From: Pycnopodia helianthoides
Lineage: Eukaryota; Echinodermata; Asteroidea; Forcipulatida; Asteriidae
NCBI GenBank assembly: GCA_032158295.1
Contig: CM063250.1
Span: 3,479,501-3,543,500, forward strand
DNA length: 64,000 nucleotides
Direction of reading: 5' to 3'
Numbering within the stretch: the first letter of the stretch is position 1; each line of letters opens with the position of its first letter. The position numbers and the translations under genes are program-made. Shown piece after piece: positions 44,661-56,365 of the stretch. The notes beneath the pieces are model-generated. The model did not search any database. It was given only the letters and a program-made list of their open reading frames with translations, and was not told the DNA's origin.

Positions 44661-45491
44661 CTTCCTGATTGTAGAGGTTCCCTTCAGAAGTCAGGGATGA
44701 CAGAATTCGGTGGGAAAAAAACCCAGCTCAAATATTTTCTTCTTGAAATCAAGAAATAGTGACCCTTACTCCATATTCCATATAGGTTCACTTGCCAACA
44801 GGTGGCCTCAATCCTTCACCTCCACTCTTGCATCACTTCACACCAACATGTTTGGACTTAGATAAGATTGGTATGCCTGGCCCAGTAATAAGCAATTGTT
44901 ATTAATTGGGGCCTGTTCCATCCCAGCTTGGGACCGGTCCCAACTTGAGTGTTACAGTTGGGGGGTCTGAACTATAGTTGAGATGGCCCATAGAACTCTA
45001 CAGTAGAGGCTGTACTGTACAGGATAGCCTCCGCGAAAAGTGATAACCGTGATCGATCGTGGCATTCGTGGGGACTGTGACTATGCGGGCATGAAGCTCC
45101 CCCTCCTCCACTTGTTCATTATTATGTGGGTTGTGCGCCAAGTTTTGGCTTTAGAATAGTATTAGTAGATGAGAGTGAATTTTGTCATGTGGTTTTGTTG
45201 TTTAATAAAATACCTTTGTGGCCAGCCTTTTCAACAACAAAAAGTGAAGTGAAAAGGAAGTTCCTTTTTTTGAAGAACAAGAAAGAACATGTATGGAAGT
45301 TTGAATGGAAATAAAACAAACAAACAAACAAACACACAAACACCCCCAACATCCCAACATACAAACCAATTCAAGTATGAAAAGGTGAACCAAAGCTTCC
45401 CAGAATATTCTTCTTAAGTGTGAAAGGGTTAAATCCTGGGCTCTTTGTGAAACAAGTTCGGATCGGACCACGGCTGCAAATGTAACCTCAC

Positions 45492-45634
45492 CTTGAATCT
45501 ATGTGGTTTTCAGTGGCTGGCGTTTTGAGGTCGGTGAACCCGTAGAAGACGCTGAACATGACCAAGGATGTAATGACCAAACCGATGGACATCAATTTCC
45601 TCCATGAGTACCCTTGCAGTTTGGAATCTGACAT
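45492..45634 (-). CDS. galactose-3-O-sulfotransferase, gene 1, membrane-anchor exon
   Basis: Begins with ATG at 45,634 and encodes 47 residues: MSDSKLQGYSWRKLM, then the signal anchor SIGLVITSLVMFSVFYGF, then a short luminal start. This is the type II Golgi topology expected for the family. The donor TTCAAG|GTGAGGTT at 45,492 is phase 2, as in gene 2. Upstream, a pyrimidine-rich stretch ending TTCTTAAAG|AAG suggests that a non-coding 5' exon is spliced on; one candidate donor is GTGT|GTAAGTATT near 51,628. The intron to the next coding exon is about 12.5 kb. Joining to that exon is inferred from phase, orientation and analogy with gene 2. Confidence 0.7.
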
Positions 45635-45897
45635 TGCTGGTGTAACGTTGCCTTTCTTCTTTAAGAAAAATTGAAATAAAAAGGTAAAGGTACATGTACA
45701 TAAAACTACTTCTTTAAAAGTCCTCCTGTATTGTATCAAGTAGTTTAAAAGAAAAGGTCAGAATGACTGAACGGCATACACTGTACATGCTGGTGATTGG
45801 TACAGAAATTTTCATTTAACAAATTCAATGATATTATTTGTTTCAGATTTCAAAGTCAAAGAACAGCCTATTGGTAATTCATAAAATAAAATAGTTG

Positions 45898-46140
45898 TGT
45901 GTCATGGCTGAGCGGTTAAGAGCCCTGGACTCAAGCTCTGGTGTTTCTGATCAGTAGAGTGTGGGTTCGAGTCCCAGTCTTGACACTTATGTCCTTGAGC
46001 AAGATACTTTACCATACTTTTTAATTGCTTTGTCCTTCGGATGATGGGACACTAAGCTGTAGGTCCCGTATACGTAAAAGAACCAAGAACACTTATCAGG
46101 GAAGAGTAGGGGGACTAACCCCAGTGTTTCTGGATCACAT
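45898..46140 (+). mobile_element. Leu/Ser-head SINE, copy 4, truncated
   Basis: The head GTGTCATGGCTGAGCGGTTA and B box GTGGGTTCGAGTCCCAG are well kept; the ends GTGTCA and TTGACAC can pair as an acceptor stem. The 3' tail is missing. Confidence 0.75.
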
Positions 46141-46204
46141 AGCAAGCACCCTTGATTACAACTTTTCTTAGGCTTGCGAGCTACAGTGAGAGCCATATGA
46201 GCAG

Positions 46205-46375
46205 CCCTGACACTTCACAAAGGCAACGGAGGCGATTGCCTCGATGCCCCCTGGTCATTGCCTTGGTGCCCTTGAAATGCTCCAATAGAAATTTACAATT
46301 TCCTCATAGGGTGCCCTTTACCCAGGAGAGAATGCCTTGGTGCCCTTTCCTTTTCTAGAACGAAGCATACAGGCC
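46205..46375. repeat. dispersed repeat, family D
   Basis: GCAACGGAGGCGATTGCC, CATTGCCTTGGTGCCCTTGA and CCTTTACCCAGGAGAGAATG align with the units at 3.2-6.1 kb and with 62.7 kb. Confidence 0.5.
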
Positions 46376-46723
46376 TGTATGAGGCATCCTTGGTTTCATT
46401 ACCAAAAATGTATAAAAATAAATAATACAAATCTCACTGATTATTAAGTTCAAGCCAGTACCAATCTCACGGAGAAACTTGGTCTGAAACACTGTCAAAG
46501 TCAAGGAAACATGACTTGAAGTAGACCTAAAAAAATCACCATTGCTTAATTTCATTGTCTACAAATGAAACGACAAAGCATAAACTGTTTTCACTAAAAC
46601 ACAACCACTGAGTTTAACGAATTTCTCACAGGTTATTTGCATGACTGTTGAAAACTAGAGGAGGGGATATAAATCTACCATTCCAAAAAGCATTGGTAGG
46701 AATGGTAGGCCTACGTTTTGGCT

Positions 46724-47250
46724 TTAAAAGGGAAGGTATACGTTTGGTAATCACACTTCAAGGAACATTACAGAATTGGTTTTTGATAACAAAACAGTTG
46801 CTGGCAGTGTAAGCACATTATGTAATCCACCATATACATACACCATAAACTGACAAACCTGTTTGAGATCGATCGGCCATCTGGGTCACGAGAAAATAGT
46901 GAAAATCCGATTAGACATTTCGCATGAAATCATATATAGATTCAACAAATGAATAAAACGCTCACTGAGCGATAAACTCCAATCAGAAAATTAGTTTATT
47001 CACTTCTCATCAAATATGCCATTTCAGACAGAAATATTTCAAGGGATGTTTTCTACTATCATCGTCATTAGACCATGTAAGGTTTATGGGAATCTGTGAT
47101 CAAAAAGTATATTTTACAAGTTTTTTTCTTACCAATTCTGTAATGTTCCTTTAAAATTAATGGCAATCAAAACTTTGTTAGAAGTACAGCAGCTTTTGAT
47201 AGTATAAAGCATTTTGAGAATCAATTCACTTCGGAGTAATGTGGTTGTTG
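46724..47250 (-). mobile_element. TTAA MITE, family C, split by family A
   Basis: The left end GGGAAGGTATACGTTTGGTA (46,731) and the resumed interior AATTAATGGCAATCAAAAC (47,155) flank an inserted family A element. The distal end is lost near 47,250. Confidence 0.75.
46757..47154 (+). mobile_element. TTAA MITE, family A, copy 3, nested in family C
   Basis: Flanked by TTCA (mutated TTAA) on the left and TTAA on the right. The uninterrupted family C copy at 56.7 kb shows what the empty site looked like, so a 4-bp duplication of TTAA on insertion is supported. Confidence 0.85.
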
Positions 47251-48000
47251 AAAAATATAACAGCAAATGCCCCCCCAGTTATTTTTTTTTGCCCCCCCAG
47301 TTTGCCCCCCCCCCCCCAGTTTTTTCCCCGATGGCGGAAATTGAGTTTAATCCCAAACCATTGCACCCAATTTGTTACAATGTTGTTTGCGCTGGAAATA
47401 ATAAACTCAATTTCATCCATCATAATTAGCTGGCACCATCAAAAAAGCCCAATACACTTTCCATCTCCGGCAATGTTAATAAAATGTGGATTGATTTATC
47501 TGTACAAGCTTGGAATCTTGCTATAGATAGAAATGCATTGTCTGCCCAAAACCGTAAGCAGCCATTGTACACGCAGTTCGTACAACACGTCACATTCACA
47601 CAGTGCAAAATCTTATTTCTGGAGTGAATTGTAGGCTTATATTTTGTTTGCCCCCCCTAAATTTAAGTGTGCCCCCCTCTTGCCTCCCCCCCCCCCCCCC
47701 GATTAACAGGTCTGGTGCCGCCGCTGGTTTTAGAAACTTGTAAAATTGTCTTTCTTTCAGTGAGTCAAAAAAAGATGAAAGGAAAAGTTAAAGAGAAACG
47801 AAACAGAGAAAATAATTTTTAATTGGACACATTTTGAGGACAAAACTAGAAATCAAGTAAAAACGAACACAGAGGGGGATTAAAAAGATACAATATCATG
47901 ATTTCATACTGAAAATTACATTTAATATCCAAATGATGTGTAAGTTTGGTCCAAAACCTAAAAGAACTCTGTATCAATGTTTTGTATTTGAACATCCTGT
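47251..48000. other. non-coding, long C-runs
   Basis: C-homopolymer tracts at about 47,267-47,320 and 47,650-47,700. No gene is seen. Confidence 0.4.
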
Positions 48001-48342
48001 TTAAAGGTTTTGTACACTTTTGGTAACAGCTCAAAATCAGTGTCCACATTTTGTGTGATTAAACATATGCATGAACAAACAAACCTGTGAAAGTTTGAGC
48101 TCAATTGGTCATCGAGGTCACGAGAAAATAGTGAATAGAGATCTTATGTGTTTTCTGTTTTTTCAAATTATCGCGCGCGATAATTACTATTGTTTTACTC
48201 GTTTTTCAGAAACGATAGCATTTTAGGCAGAAATATTTTAAGGAACCCTTTCTACCATTACTTACTTTAAATCATGTAAGTTATGTGTGAATCTGTGAAC
48301 ATTGTGTTTTTCGATCTTACCAAAAGTGTACAGGGCCTTTAA
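48001..48342 (-). mobile_element. TTAA MITE, family B, intact copy
   Basis: TTAA-bounded copy, opposite in orientation to the one at 43,257, with the ATTATCGCGCGCGATAAT palindrome inside. Confidence 0.85.
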
Positions 48343-48483
48343 ACCAGAAGGAAATGTAAATTAGGGTCATGGATATAAGAAAACATGTGACATTGGTTAT
48401 AAACTACTTCCAAAATATCACAAAGATTATCAGTTTATTCTGAGTAGTTCATGAAATATGAAATGTCGGATATCAGGCCGAAA

Positions 48484-48634
48484 CCCCATAAGATCTCTTT
48501 TCACTACTTTCTCGTGACCTCGATGACCAATTGAGCTCAAACTTTCACAGGTTTGTTTGTTCATGCATATGTTTAATCACACAAAATGTGGACACCGATT
48601 TTGAGCTGTTACCAAAAGTGTACAATACCTTTAA
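48484..48634 (+). mobile_element. TTAA MITE, family B, 3' half only
   Basis: It carries the segment from AAGATCTCTTTTCACTA to GTGTACAATACCTTTAA. It faces the copy at 48,001 with ~140 bp between. Confidence 0.75.
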
Positions 48635-48642
48635 GTGCTACC

Positions 48643-49620
48643 ACTACCTTCCTTGTTTTATCTTATCAGACTAACACGGCTATTTTGGGGTATTGAGAAA
48701 AACGAGAGCAAGTGGGGACAATTTAAAACTGTCAGGTAGATCTTGTTGCATGAAAACTCACACACTCAAATGATGGTCGATCAATGGACCATCATTTGAG
48801 ATGATACAAAAATCAAGTTTTTCTTTCAAATAAAACAACACCTGATTTCACTGGATACTTTGGAGTAATATGTTATTTCACTTTCAGTCATCAACAGGCC
48901 TTGCGCTTATGCTTTTTGTAAAGTAGCCCGACGGGCCAGTAAACTGTGCATTTTACTTGCCCCCAGGAAGTTTTAGTAGCTCAGATTTTAAACAGGAATT
49001 GCAATAAATGTAATGTTTGTTAATGTTAACGAACACAACCCGTTTAATGATCAAATGAAATTATATTCACACACTCAATGACGACTAACACATTTTTATA
49101 CATTAATTATTCACGTCTGAAAAGGAAGAAATGAGCCTTGTAATCAAGTAGGTTGCACAGTTTTTAGTAGCCCACAGGGCAAGTTGAGAAGTGGTGTTTA
49201 CTAGCCCATAGCATTTTTTACTAGACAATGTACGCCAGGCTAGTGTTCAGGGCGAGCCCTGCATCAAGTATGTTATTTTGTAGCAACTTGGATATACATT
49301 TCTGTCATTTCTGCAAAAGATGTACCGTATAATAAAAGAGGGGTCTTGTCTGACTTTAAAAGGACCAACAAAATCACTGCGTCTTATCTAACGGTGCGCC
49401 TTTTCTGCTATCGCTCAAGTTTATTGCGATGATCACTGTGTGAAATCTTACATTAATAAGTAATCCTCTTTTTGTCCAGAGTGTTATAATTTTTATTAAA
49501 ATCAAACCTACACCGCACGCCTGTTACTTATAATATGTCTGTGTTAAAGCGTTGTTGTGAAAGCGCCCTGTAGCGTTCGGTAGTTCTCGCATGTATTGTA
49601 GCAAAGACTAGCAGCCCATT
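48643..49620. other. non-coding; one 14-bp-arm hairpin
   Basis: CTCAAATGATGGTC and GACCATCATTTGAG near 48,768-48,803 form a perfect hairpin. The rest is AT-rich, with degenerate CCAGTAAACT-type words near 48,930. No gene is seen. Confidence 0.4.
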
Positions 49621-49624
49621 GTGT

Positions 49625-49810
49625 AGTGTTGGTTCTGAAAAGACTCAACGTTTCGATCAGTGTATGCTCTGATCATCTTTAGGAGAAGAAGATCAGACGA
49701 GAAGACATTTTCCTGAAGACGATCAGAGCATACTGATCAAAACGTTGAGTCGTTAACCACCGATTCTTTTCAGAACCAACACTACTCAAAAGAGATTTTA
49801 CATGGTGTTA
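49625..49810. repeat. fold-back element, second large copy
   Basis: Arms GTGTTGGTTCTGAAAAGACT and CTTTTCAGAACCAACAC are inverted, and TCAACGTTTCGATCAGTGTA mirrors GCATACTGATCAAAACGTTG. Same family as 38.8 kb but diverged. Confidence 0.75.
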
Positions 49811-50149
49811 CCACAAACCTCTCTTAGTTATACTTCCACCATGCAAAGTTTCAAATCCTTCTTTCATAATTGCTTCTCTTAAACCAGGTGTAAAAATGAG
49901 AGTTTGATTTTAATTCATCAGGGTTAATTTAAGCAGCTTGGGGTTGTATGCTCCCCAGGCTAGGAGTTGAGAATGGTCTGCATAATATGCCAAATGAACA
50001 GGGATAACATTGTTGTAAAGCACTCGATCTAGCTGTATAGAAACGCAAGTATCAATATTGTTGTTAATATCGAGATCAGCTTAGTTTGAAGTGCTCTTGA
50101 ATTTTGGAGTGGTTTTCTGTCACAAGGCCATTTTTGATGTCAACGACTG

Positions 50150-50542
50150 TTAAAGGAACATTACAGAATTGGTAAGAGTTTTTTTGTAAAATATACTTTT
50201 TGATCACAGATTTACATTAAAATTACACGGTCTAATGATGATGATAGTAGAAAACATCCCTTGAAATATTTCTGCCTGAAATGCCATATTTGATGAGAAA
50301 TGAATAAACTAATTTTCCGATTGGAGTTTATCGCTCAGTCAGCGTTTTATTCATTTGTTGAATCTATACGATTTCATGCAAATGTGTAATCGGTTTTTGA
50401 CTATTTTCTTGTGACCCAGATGGCCGATCGATCTCAAACTTCCACAGGTTTGTCAGTTTAAGTATATGGTGGATTACATAAAGTGCTTACACTGCCAGCA
50501 ACTGTTTTGTGAGCAAAAACCAATTCTGTAATGTTCCTTTAA
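50150..50542 (-). mobile_element. TTAA MITE, family A, copy 4
   Basis: Full-length with TTAA on both sides and TIRs AAGGAACATTACAGAATTGG / CCAATTCTGTAATGTTCCTT. Confidence 0.85.
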
Positions 50543-50984
50543 TTCTAAGACATCCCTGAGTGTCAGACCCTAAATTTGCCTAATGATGACAACAAAGTCA
50601 AGTGATATTAGGGTAGGGTTTCACTGAGTGTCACAAAAAAATGCCTTATAATTATTATATCTATTGCTAACAGTCATGACATTGATTTGGAGATCATCAC
50701 AAAATGTTTATTTGTATTTTCTTGACTTTGCAAATATACAAATTTGTAGTTAAAGATTTATACCAAACTCTATTTTATCATACCTCATAAACGTGGCAGG
50801 TGCCACAGAAAACATGGTGGTACGCCAAGCTTTTTGCACATGTTGGATAACACTGCTCTTAGCTAGAAAGTAGGCCTTTTAAAAGCATTCAAAGCATGAT
50901 TATAAGAGACCCTTTCTCTTCTTTCATATTGCTGCCATTGCCATCATATGAACGAGGATGTAACACACTGTGCCAATATGTGAA

Positions 50985-51085
50985 GCAATTATTGAAGTCA
51001 AGAGTCTTGCTCAAAGACTCAAACCCACACTTAAGCCACCAGGAAGTTAATTTCGATGCGCTAAACTGCTCGACCACGACACGTG
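50985..51085 (-). mobile_element. SINE head fragment
   Basis: CGTGTCGTGGTCGAGCAG read on the minus strand, with a degraded B box, resembles the Leu/Ser SINE head. No body or tail was found. Confidence 0.4.
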
Positions 51086-51177
51086 AAATGTAGTGTCACA
51101 CTGTCAGACCATAGAGCAAGGACAGAGACCGATTACAAAGTAATTGTTTTGTTAGCTGGTTACGCGGGGGTAGCAGT

Positions 51178-51640
51178 GCCCCCCCCCCGAACAAAAAAAT
51201 CGCGACAGTGCTCACAAAAATATTAAAAGGAAAAAGAAAAGAGGAAAAAAAGTAAATGCGTGTTTGTAATTGTATAATCTAATGTAGTGAATGATCGCGA
51301 TCACTACCGCGGCCACAAAATGAAAATGCCAAGAATATAAGAGGATGGTGGCCCCCTAATGAGGGTCCCCCTCCCAAACTAGAAGCATGACCCAATCCCC
51401 TGCCCCCCCCCCCACTTGAAAGCAATGCCCCCCCGCCCCCACCCACCCCCACCGAAAAAGTCATGGCTACGCCGCTGTCTGGTAAGTAAGTTACTATTTG
51501 CACCTTGTTTTTCCAACTTATGTAGTCAATACACGACCCTCTCATCTCATTTCACTGTACCTACCTCCATATTTTTTCTCGGGCGATACTATCCAGTTAC
51601 CCTTGCCTTGGCAATGTATTTGTTTGGCAATACTTACACA
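51178..51640. other. non-coding, C-rich
   Basis: C-runs near 51,180 and 51,405-51,455. The glycine-rich open frame on the minus strand here is a by-product of the C-runs. Confidence 0.4.
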
Positions 51641-51699
51641 CTGACGCCCGGAAGATTTTGATGACCAGGAGCAGGCAGCAGAGTAGCAAGCTAGGCAAG

Positions 51700-51739
51700 A
51701 TGGCCCTTCGCTCGGTCGGCTCGTTAACAATGAAGTCAA
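51700..51739 (+). CDS. possible first coding exon of an unknown gene
   Basis: The context GCAAG-ATG-GCC is good, the peptide is MALRSVGSLTMKS, and the exon would end at TCAA|GTAAGTAGG, a strong donor. I find no downstream exon for it. On the opposite strand the same DNA has the donor GTGT|GTAAGTATT near 51,628, which could instead be an untranslated exon of gene 1. Treat it as a candidate only. Confidence 0.2.
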
Positions 51740-51744
51740 GTAAG

Positions 51745-53110
51745 TAGGATCTTAACAATTAGACTACGAATTGATATTTTCATTCGGCTTCTCGCGGACA
51801 TCAAACTCAGCGACCCATACTTGGACTGCAGTCGACTGGGACTAAACATAGACCGATTTGTTCAAAAAGTGGCCCTCGTCAATTTACATTGTGGAGGCAA
51901 TAACCGTCAGCTTTTTGTTGAACGTTATCGGCAAGCACCGACGTGACACATACCATTACAAGTTAGTATGTGCCCTGCACAAGTGCACGCATCCGGTAAG
52001 CTTGGAGAATAGGAGGATCGATTTAGTATGCTACCCATCAGCATCGTGCACTGTCCCAAACCGGGAAGCAGTCCAGATTTAATACTTTAATATTCCTTGA
52101 AGATGCACACGGCTGTTTCATGTTGTAATACCCATGAGCCAAGAAGTCAAGACGTATACGTCTTGGATCATGGGTATAAACATCTTTCTTCGTCTTTGAG
52201 CCTCATCATAAATTGGGAAAAGGAGAAAGTGCAAATATTGTTAATCGGTTTTCCTTCCGAGATTCCGATTCTGGAATTAATTTATTAGCTTTAAGGTTTA
52301 ACACGGCAAAAGGAAATTCCTCCATGCTCCTCCATGCTCTATATGGTTTATTGAACAAGAAGGTGACAACCTAGCTAACAATTTGATGTTCTTACAACGT
52401 TTCTGAAGTCAGACTTTATGGAGTAGGCCTACATTATTAATTAGTAATAATACCAAAATACAATTTGTGAAAACGATACGTATTCAATTTTCCGCTCAAA
52501 TCGAATGTACGTCGGGCCTTAAGTCAGGATCGAGTCGTCGTTCTTGTGTAGCTTTGTAGACCGATCGGTCGATAGATAGATAAACAGTTATCCACAATAG
52601 ATCATCACAGCAAACAAACTGAATTGCAACTATTATATCATCCAACAACAACCCTAAAGCTACAACATAAAAAGGACAACAAGATAATATCAACTTGAGT
52701 ATAGTAAAAGGAAGAAAAATTAGGCAACACTCTGCTTGACAGACGGTGGGGGTACCTTGACGCTCTCGTGTTCTCTACCCTCAGGGTTATTAATTTCTTT
52801 GATTCACAAAATGCAGCCTATTCCTCTCTTTTGAAATCGGGCAAGTAGCCAAAGGGAAAAGGGCCTATTCATGCAGAAAAATAAACAGTAACAAAACAGG
52901 AAAGCGGCTTGTTCGGCTGTCACAATAATGCGTGCTTCTGTCATTACGAAAAAATGACTGCTTAGTTGTTGAATGGAAAAGCTTTTATAGTAAAACCATT
53001 CTGTGGTTGACAAATTCATTGTGCTCTGAGAAGGTCTTTCTTCCATTGTACAATGCACCACGTGCCGCGGAGATTACGTCCCCCATGGGATGAAAATTAC
53101 ATGGGCTGGA
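51745..53110. other. non-coding, one palindrome
   Basis: CCAAGAAGTCAAGACGTATA then CGTCTTGGATCATGGG near 52,138-52,168 is partly palindromic. No gene is recognised. Confidence 0.35.
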
Positions 53111-53114
53111 TGCA

Positions 53115-53222
53115 ATTTTTTTTCTGCAGCATATTTCGTCAATACAGTCAACAGTTAAGAGATAGGCTGTTCTTCCCTATCCCTTAACTGTTGACTCCAT
53201 AGCCAACGTGTGCTGCAGAAAA
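53115..53222. mobile_element. palindromic element, copy 1
   Basis: TCTGCAGCATATTTCG...GTGTGCTGCAGA with inner arms AACAGTTAAGAGATAGG / CCTATCCCTTAACTGTT. Confidence 0.7.
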
Positions 53223-53350
53223 TAAATTTGCGACCTGGATGGAGAAGGTTGATTCAAAAGAGGGCGCTATCAAAATATTTTGTATACCGTCATTAATGCA
53301 GTGTGGTAAGACAAGATCGGGGGGGGGGGTCCGGACGCGTACGCAAATGT

Positions 53351-53452
53351 ATGTTCTGCAGCACACGCTGGCTACGGAGTCAGTTAAGGGATGGGAAGAA
53401 CAGCCTATCCCTTAACTGTTGACTCCATAGCCGACGTGTGCTGCAGAAAAAA
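53351..53452. mobile_element. palindromic element, copy 2
   Basis: CTGCAGCACACGCTGGCTAC on the left is mirrored by GTAG-class sequence ending CCGACGTGTGCTGCAG on the right, around AAGAACAGCC. It is almost fully palindromic and lies 130 bp from copy 1. Confidence 0.75.
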
Positions 53453-54179
53453 GTCGATATGGGCGGGTGCCCCTGGATGCCAACCATGGAGTTACGTTTC
53501 TGTTTACCTCCATGATGTTATGGTTTGATCACAGAGCAATGACCATTCATTTTATTTCATTTCAAGACATATATTTCCTTTTAAAGAAAAAACATCACCA
53601 TAACAACCATGAAGATTAGTACGTAAGCGGATAATTGGAAATGGGGATAGCCATAAAAGCCCAAGCCTACAAGTGTATACTGTATGCCCAGACGTCCAAA
53701 CAAAAACAAGTAGGCCTATGTTTGATATTTCAACTATAAGACGGAATATCTATGTGCATGTCAACAAGTGGCTGGGGAGAGACAGGTGCATCTTAGGAAA
53801 ACATGATCGTGGGGATCAATAAAGAAATAACAACACAGCGCGCGTGTACAATGTACATGTTGAGGTAAAAATAAAAAAAGAGGAAGCTCCAGGGATTAGA
53901 TTAGATTTCAAACACAATGCGCTTTGAGCTTGCGTTGAAAGGAACCGTGTAATCCTGCAAGAAGTTATGCCGAAAACTCCTATTCTCCAACGTTGTCGTT
54001 CAAGTAGCCGAAATCGCTTATTCGGATGCGCCCTACAAAGACATAAAGAAAGGCACATTTTAAAAGACGGGCTGTCGTCTCAGGCTGTGTTAGCGCCATC
54101 TATAGTTGTTCACTTTTCTGAGTGGTGACGTGACGTACCTGCCTGCCTGTAGCTGTATGCCGACTACTGTTTGAGTAAT

Positions 54180-54268
54180 TAGTAGGACACCCCCGGCTGG
54201 CACCACACAATGGAGAGAAGTAAAGTAACGGGCACGATGTTCCCCGAGGTTGTACTGTAGTTTTTGAG
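54180..54268 (+). promoter_or_regulatory. possible untranslated first exon of sulfotransferase gene 2
   Basis: TTTTTGAG|GTAAGTACT at 54,268 is a strong plus-strand donor. The exon would contain a 17-codon upstream frame starting MERSKVTGTM. It could splice to the acceptor TGCTTGTTTCAG|AGGTTTAGG near 59,366, just ahead of the gene 2 start. GTGACGTGACGTACC, a CRE-like motif, lies ~55 bp upstream of 54,180. No transcript evidence exists here. Confidence 0.25.
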
Positions 54269-55395
54269 GTAAGTACTATCATTTATTCCTTGCTCTATGA
54301 TGGAACTATCTTTCTACAGTCACATTTCTTGCCTGTCACCTTTTTGTCGACCATCCTGTGAAAACGTCTTTATCAAAATTCAGCGGCCACGGTCAGGGCC
54401 GGTTACTCACGATTTGTTTAAAATGTATGGCCAAGCATGGAGGAAGGAATGGGCCAAGCAAGCCAGTGTGCGCGGGTCGGGGGTAATCTTGACCTTTGAG
54501 ATAAAAAAAATAGCAGAATGAAATGTTACGTTTTCATAAGCTTTTATAGTATGTTAAAAAGTAATTTTGTTTTCTGTTTTACACACAGACAATGAATTTG
54601 TTTTTACATTCCTTGTTCATCCCTTGCTTTTATGTGTGCTTTCTCTTTCTCTCTCTCTCATTTCTTTCTGATCTGTAGTAGTACCTACACTGTTAGTAAG
54701 TTTCATCAGTTTGATACTTATTATGTCGATGAGTATACCTGTTTATGTGAGTTGTGTTGTAAATTAGCCTTGGAGAAAGACTCTGCAAGGGTTGAAATGT
54801 CGGGCCATTAACTATTTCTTGCATTTCAACCGTAGGTCCATTTTGGTTGGTCCAATAGCAGTTTGCAACAGCTTAAATTCTTTTTCTATTTCCTCTTTAG
54901 CTTACGCGCGCTCACGTCAGATTATGAAAAATAAAATGGCATAACAAGAGCGCTGAAAAGGGGCTTGTTTTAGATGGAAATGGGGGGTAAAATTCCGGAG
55001 GCGGCCGCCACTTTAATCGCCCCGAATTAAGAAAATTTTGGGTCTTACCTGTCCGGAAGGAGTGGAGAAAAATATCCTAAGTATGGAAAAATTGGAAAGG
55101 CGTGAAAAATGGGCCGAAAACCGGCCTGCGCGACGTGAGAAAATGGCCCAACGGGAACTACAGGTTTAACTGTTCAGAAGTACCTACCTTCTGATGTGTA
55201 GTTTACTTTTTATGTCTTGATTTTATGTATGTTATTTGTAACTGTAGGCCTTAGAACAAATTATTGTAATTTGTACCTTGAATTTCTTTTTACGTTATTT
55301 GTCTTTTGTGTATGAATTGTTGCCAGTGTCAGAACAGTTTGTGACACTGACCGACTATCCTGGTAAAATAAGATGAAATTATAACTTTATAAATA
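54269..55395. other. non-coding, weak repeats
   Basis: ACAAGAGCGCTGAAAAGGGG near 54,944 is matched by ACAAGAGTGCTGAAAAGGGA at 63,028. No gene is seen. Confidence 0.35.
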
Positions 55396-56000
55396 GAAAA
55401 TAAATAAATAAACGTTGGCACAGAGACAAAGACAGACTCGAAGAAAGATATCATTATGGTAACTGTCCAACCAGGGGGCTAGTTTTGCCATCTATCCATT
55501 TTAAATAAATAAATATATGCAACACATATAGACAAAGACAGACTCAAAGAAAGATATTATTACAGTTTTTGTCCAACCAGGGGGCTTGCTTTGCCATCTA
55601 TCCGTTTTAAATAAATATAAATAAATATACGTACTACATATTAAAAAATGACAGACACCAAGAAAGATATTATTACAGTTTTTGTTCAACCAGGGGGCTT
55701 GCTTTGCCATCTATCCGTTTTAAATAAATAAATATACGTACCACATAAAGACAAAGACAAACTCAAAGAAAGATATCATTACAGTAACTGTCAATCCAGG
55801 GGGCTAGTTTTGCCATCTATCCATTTTAAATAAATAAATAAACAAACGTACCACATAGAGAAAAAGACAGACACCAAGAAAGATGTCATTACAGTATTTG
55901 TCCAACCAGGGGGCTAGTTTTGCCATCTATCCATTTTAAATAAATAAATAGACATACCACATAAAGACAAAGACAGACATAAAGAAAGATGAAGAATGGT
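55395..56000. repeat. ~110-bp minisatellite, five to six units
   Basis: Units contain AAGAAAGATAT, CCAACCAGGGGGCTAG, TTTTGCCATCTATCC and (AAAT)n, spaced 104-115 bp. A diverged last piece sits at 56,095-56,140 (CCAACAAGGGGCTAGCTTTG). Confidence 0.9.
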
Positions 56001-56365
56001 ACTTCACTAACTGCAGGCACACTTCCTCATATTGAAGGCCCTACTCATTCATGTTCTCATTCCAGCAGAGTCAAAAGCCAGCATACCGATCATTACGGTA
56101 GTACCACTGTCCAACAAGGGGCTAGCTTTGCCATCTTTCCGCGACGCCAGGGCAGCCGGTCTGCTGGTACACGGAGAGGAGCAGTGTAGGGGGCAAAGTT
56201 TACCCCTGCTTCCTCTCTTACCTTAGAGGTAAGAGTTCTTGCTTTCCATGTTTTTTGTCAACCTTCATAAAAATTCAGCGTTTTGAAAATTGATGTCACC
56301 ATTAGGTGTGTGTTGGTTTGTTTTATTTCTATGGGGGATGGGTTTACTTATGTGCAGCCAGTGGC

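Noticed and set aside
51542..51739. Minus-strand frame FIVNEPTERRAILPSLLLCC as a membrane protein exon
   Set aside because: It has no ATG or clear acceptor, and the opposite strand has a better start and donor. No known family comes to mind.
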